Source of the DNA: Solirubrobacterales bacterium
GTDB lineage: Bacteria > Actinomycetota > Thermoleophilia > Solirubrobacterales > 70-9
Length of the DNA: 6,061 nt
Reading direction: 5' to 3'
NCBI GenBank assembly: GCA_030152805.1
Contig: JASLIG010000093.1
Span: 1-6,061, forward strand
Under the pieces are notes generated by a model. The model searched no databases, was not told where the DNA came from, and saw only the letters and a list, made by a program, of their open reading frames with translations. Within the stretch, counting starts at the first letter, position 1. Each line of letters begins with the position of its first letter. Of this stretch, positions 5,002-6,061 are shown piece by piece. A program made the translations under genes and the position numbers.

Positions 5002-5634
5002 TCAGATGTAGAGCCCCGTGCCCAGGCGGATGATGGTTGCTCCCTCCTGGATGGCGACTTGCCAATCCTGCGAAGTGCCCATGGAGAGCTTGGGAAGGTC
5101 ATGCGTGGCGGCAAGCTCGGCAAGGTTGGCGAAATGAGGTCTTGAATCCTCCGGGTTATGGCTGAACGGAGGCATCGTCATCAGGCCCGTAACGCGGACA
5201 GGGCAACGCTCGATGAAGCCTCCCAGCTCCGCTGATGAAACGCCGCCCTTGCCCTGCTCGCCGGCGACGTTGACCTCGATCAGGACCTCGGTTTCCTCGT
5301 CGCCGTGCTTGGCGAGCTGCGCAAGCGCCGAATCGCTCGCCACCGAGTGGATCAGGCGACAGAGCGGCAGCAGCTGCTTGACCTTGCGGCTCTGCAGGTT
5401 GCCGATGAAGTCCCACTCGAAGGCGTCGCCCCAACGCTCGCGCTTGGCGGCGAGATCCTGCTGGCGGTTCTCACCGACGAGGCGGACGCCGGCCTCGGTC
5501 AGCGCCGCCATCTCCTCCAGCGGCACGTACTTGGTCGCGGCGAGGATCTCCACCTCGGGACCGGCGAGCTCCCGCGCCGCCTCATAGTTGGCGGCGATCT
5601 TCGCCGGCTCGAGTCCGTGGATCAGCCCCGGCAT
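5002..5634 (-). CDS. yggS: YggS/PLPBP-family pyridoxal phosphate homeostasis protein
   Basis: Binds pyridoxal 5'-phosphate on a lysine in a TIM-barrel of the alanine-racemase fold type but has no known catalytic activity; it buffers PLP and affects amino-acid and keto-acid balance. The 210-residue product is near the usual 220-235. The PLP lysine is K35 in LAATKYVP. Other family segments are GENRQQDL, FEWDFIGNLQSRKVK (usually WHFIGxLQ, here His to Asp), IEVNVAGEQGKGG, GLMTMPP and the phosphate-binding LSMGTSQDWQVAIQEGATIIRLGTGLY at the C-terminus. The ATG at 5634 follows the yfiH stop after 2 bases (TGA GG ATG), with GAGGAG at 5646-5651 as a somewhat distant Shine-Dalgarno. The yfiH-yggS-sepF order is the standard arrangement downstream of ftsZ in Gram-positives. 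Confidence 0.96.
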   Translation of the reverse strand: MPGLIHGLEPAKIAANYEAARELAGPEVEILAATKYVPLEEMAALTEAGVRLVGENRQQDLAAKRERWGDAFEWDFIGNLQSRKVKQLLPLCRLIHSVASDSALAQLAKHGDEETEVLIEVNVAGEQGKGGVSSAELGGFIERCPVRVTGLMTMPPFSHNPEDSRPHFANLAELAATHDLPKLSMGTSQDWQVAIQEGATIIRLGTGLYI

Positions 5635-5636
5635 CC

Positions 5637-6061
5637 TCAGCCAGTCTCCTCGTGCCGCCAGACTAGGCCGGCTTGCCGCCCGGTGCGGCCTGCATCGCGG
5701 CGGTGCGAGAAGAACAGCTCGGCCTCGCAGCTGGTGCAGAGGCCACTGACCTCGACCTCGTCCACCCCGGCCCCGTGCAGCAGACGGCGGGTCACCTCGT
5801 GCAGATCGAGCATGCGGCCCGCCGCCACGCCTTTGCCGAGGCCCGCGAACGCCTCCAGCACCTCCTCCCCCACCTCGTAGCAGCAGGGCCCGATCGAGGG
5901 ACCGATCGCGGCCGCCCTCGCATCGGTTGCGGCAACCGCGCGCTCGATCAACCCAGATGTCGTAGTTCCCGCCGCTATGCGGCGGGAACTACGACCGGAA
6001 GTGGCCAGAGCGCCCTCGGCGGTCCTCGCGGTCGCACTTTCCGCCGCATGGCGGCGGAAAG
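5637..6061 (-). CDS. YfiH/PgeF-family protein, C-terminal half, interrupted by palindromic repeats
   Basis: YfiH/PgeF (laccase-domain, DUF152) proteins are cytosolic Zn enzymes; PgeF removes L-serine misincorporated into UDP-MurNAc-peptide precursors. The C-terminal half is intact: LIERAVAATDARAAAIGPSIGPCCYEVGEEV, then LDLHEVTRRLL, VSGLCTSC, ELFFSHRRDAGRTGRQAGLVW. Full-length members are about 240 residues, and an HAGWRG-type zinc-ligand motif should lie about 8 residues before LIERAV. It is absent. From 5959 upstream the open frame instead translates two palindromes and a spacer with no family similarity (for example SSRRIAAGTTT and FRRHAAES). The frame stays open to the window edge, so this is either a gene carrying an in-frame insertion or a broken gene. 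The shortest alternative is a 104-residue ORF from TTG at 5951. Coordinates at the high end are partial. The stop is 2 bases from the yggS start. Confidence 0.7.
   Translation of the reverse strand, partial: FRRHAAESATARTAEGALATSGRSSRRIAAGTTTSGLIERAVAATDARAAAIGPSIGPCCYEVGEEVLEAFAGLGKGVAAGRMLDLHEVTRRLLHGAGVDEVEVSGLCTSCEAELFFSHRRDAGRTGRQAGLVWRHEETG
5959..5995. repeat. palindromic repeat element, copy 1
   Basis: A perfect inverted repeat of 17 bp per arm with a 3-base loop (TAT, 5976-5978). The inner arm reads TTCCCGCCGC (5966-5975). It lies inside the yfiH reading frame immediately upstream of the conserved LIERAV segment. It closely resembles copy 2, with base changes matched in both arms. 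Its length, loop and symmetry favour a dispersed palindromic element over a terminator, since no T-tract follows on either strand. Confidence 0.75.
6037..6061. repeat. palindromic repeat element, copy 2 (reaches the window edge)
   Basis: A perfect inverted repeat of at least 11 bp per arm with loop ATG (6048-6050); inner arm TTTCCGCCGC (6038-6047). Against copy 1, two of the aligned arm positions differ and in both the partner base changes too (C-G to T-A and G-C to C-G), so pairing is kept. The outer arm may continue beyond the window: base 6036 is A, so T would be expected next. The centres of the two copies are 72 bases apart. Confidence 0.7.

Noticed and set aside
4941..5123. Small minus-strand open frame across the yggS end and the yggS-sepF gap
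   Set aside because: It overlaps yggS out of frame and has no recognisable motif or good ribosome site.
5959..6061. CRISPR array or transcription terminators
   Set aside because: Only two units, each an almost pure palindrome with a 41-base gap between them; this is not a repeat-spacer pattern. Neither has a T-tract, and both lie within an open coding frame.

Overview
The window is a piece of a high-GC bacterial chromosome. Every gene I can support lies on the minus strand, so transcription runs from high to low coordinates. Gene content and order (yfiH-yggS-sepF, then proC-yggT-lspA-rluD, then rpsB) match the downstream end of the division and cell-wall cluster of Actinomycetota. The GC-rich codon use, proC between sepF and yggT, and the absence of divIVA suggest a deep-branching lineage such as Thermoleophilia/Solirubrobacterales. 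That placement is inference, not proven from the sequence.

Layout in transcription order. 6061-5637: the C-terminal half of a YfiH/PgeF protein. Its expected upstream core is displaced by two related perfect palindromes (5959-5995 and 6037-6061). 5634-5002: yggS, a PLP-homeostasis protein. 4903-4358: sepF, a membrane anchor of the FtsZ ring. 4260-2860: a full-length secreted alkaline phosphatase of the E. coli PhoA type, with all catalytic residues and both disulfide cysteine pairs. The phosphatase is the odd gene in this housekeeping block. It has its own promoter-like region with four 11-base-phased repeats resembling a PHO box, a TAGGTT -10 and a strong Shine-Dalgarno. 2816-2076: proC. 2079-1774: yggT. 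1777-1319: lspA. 1322-645: an RluA/RluD-family pseudouridine synthase without an S4 domain. 507-1: the N-terminal 169 residues of ribosomal protein S2, running off the window.

proC, yggT, lspA and the pseudouridine synthase are joined by three consecutive 4-base stop/start overlaps (ATGA, GTGA, ATGA), a clear translationally coupled operon. The phosphatase splits the division genes from this operon, and a perfect 14-bp hairpin in the phoA-proC gap contains the proC start codon. rpsB is separated by a 137-base gap with a possible -10 element and a GC-rich leader.

The most unusual signals are: (1) the paired palindromes inside yfiH, whose arms differ by two compensatory base-pair changes and whose centres are 72 bases (24 codons) apart, keeping the frame open, reminiscent of Rickettsia palindromic elements; (2) the tandem 11-base repeats upstream of phoA; (3) the hairpin enclosing the proC start. 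I see no RNA genes, insertion sequences, CRISPR array or origin, and no gap over 300 bases.
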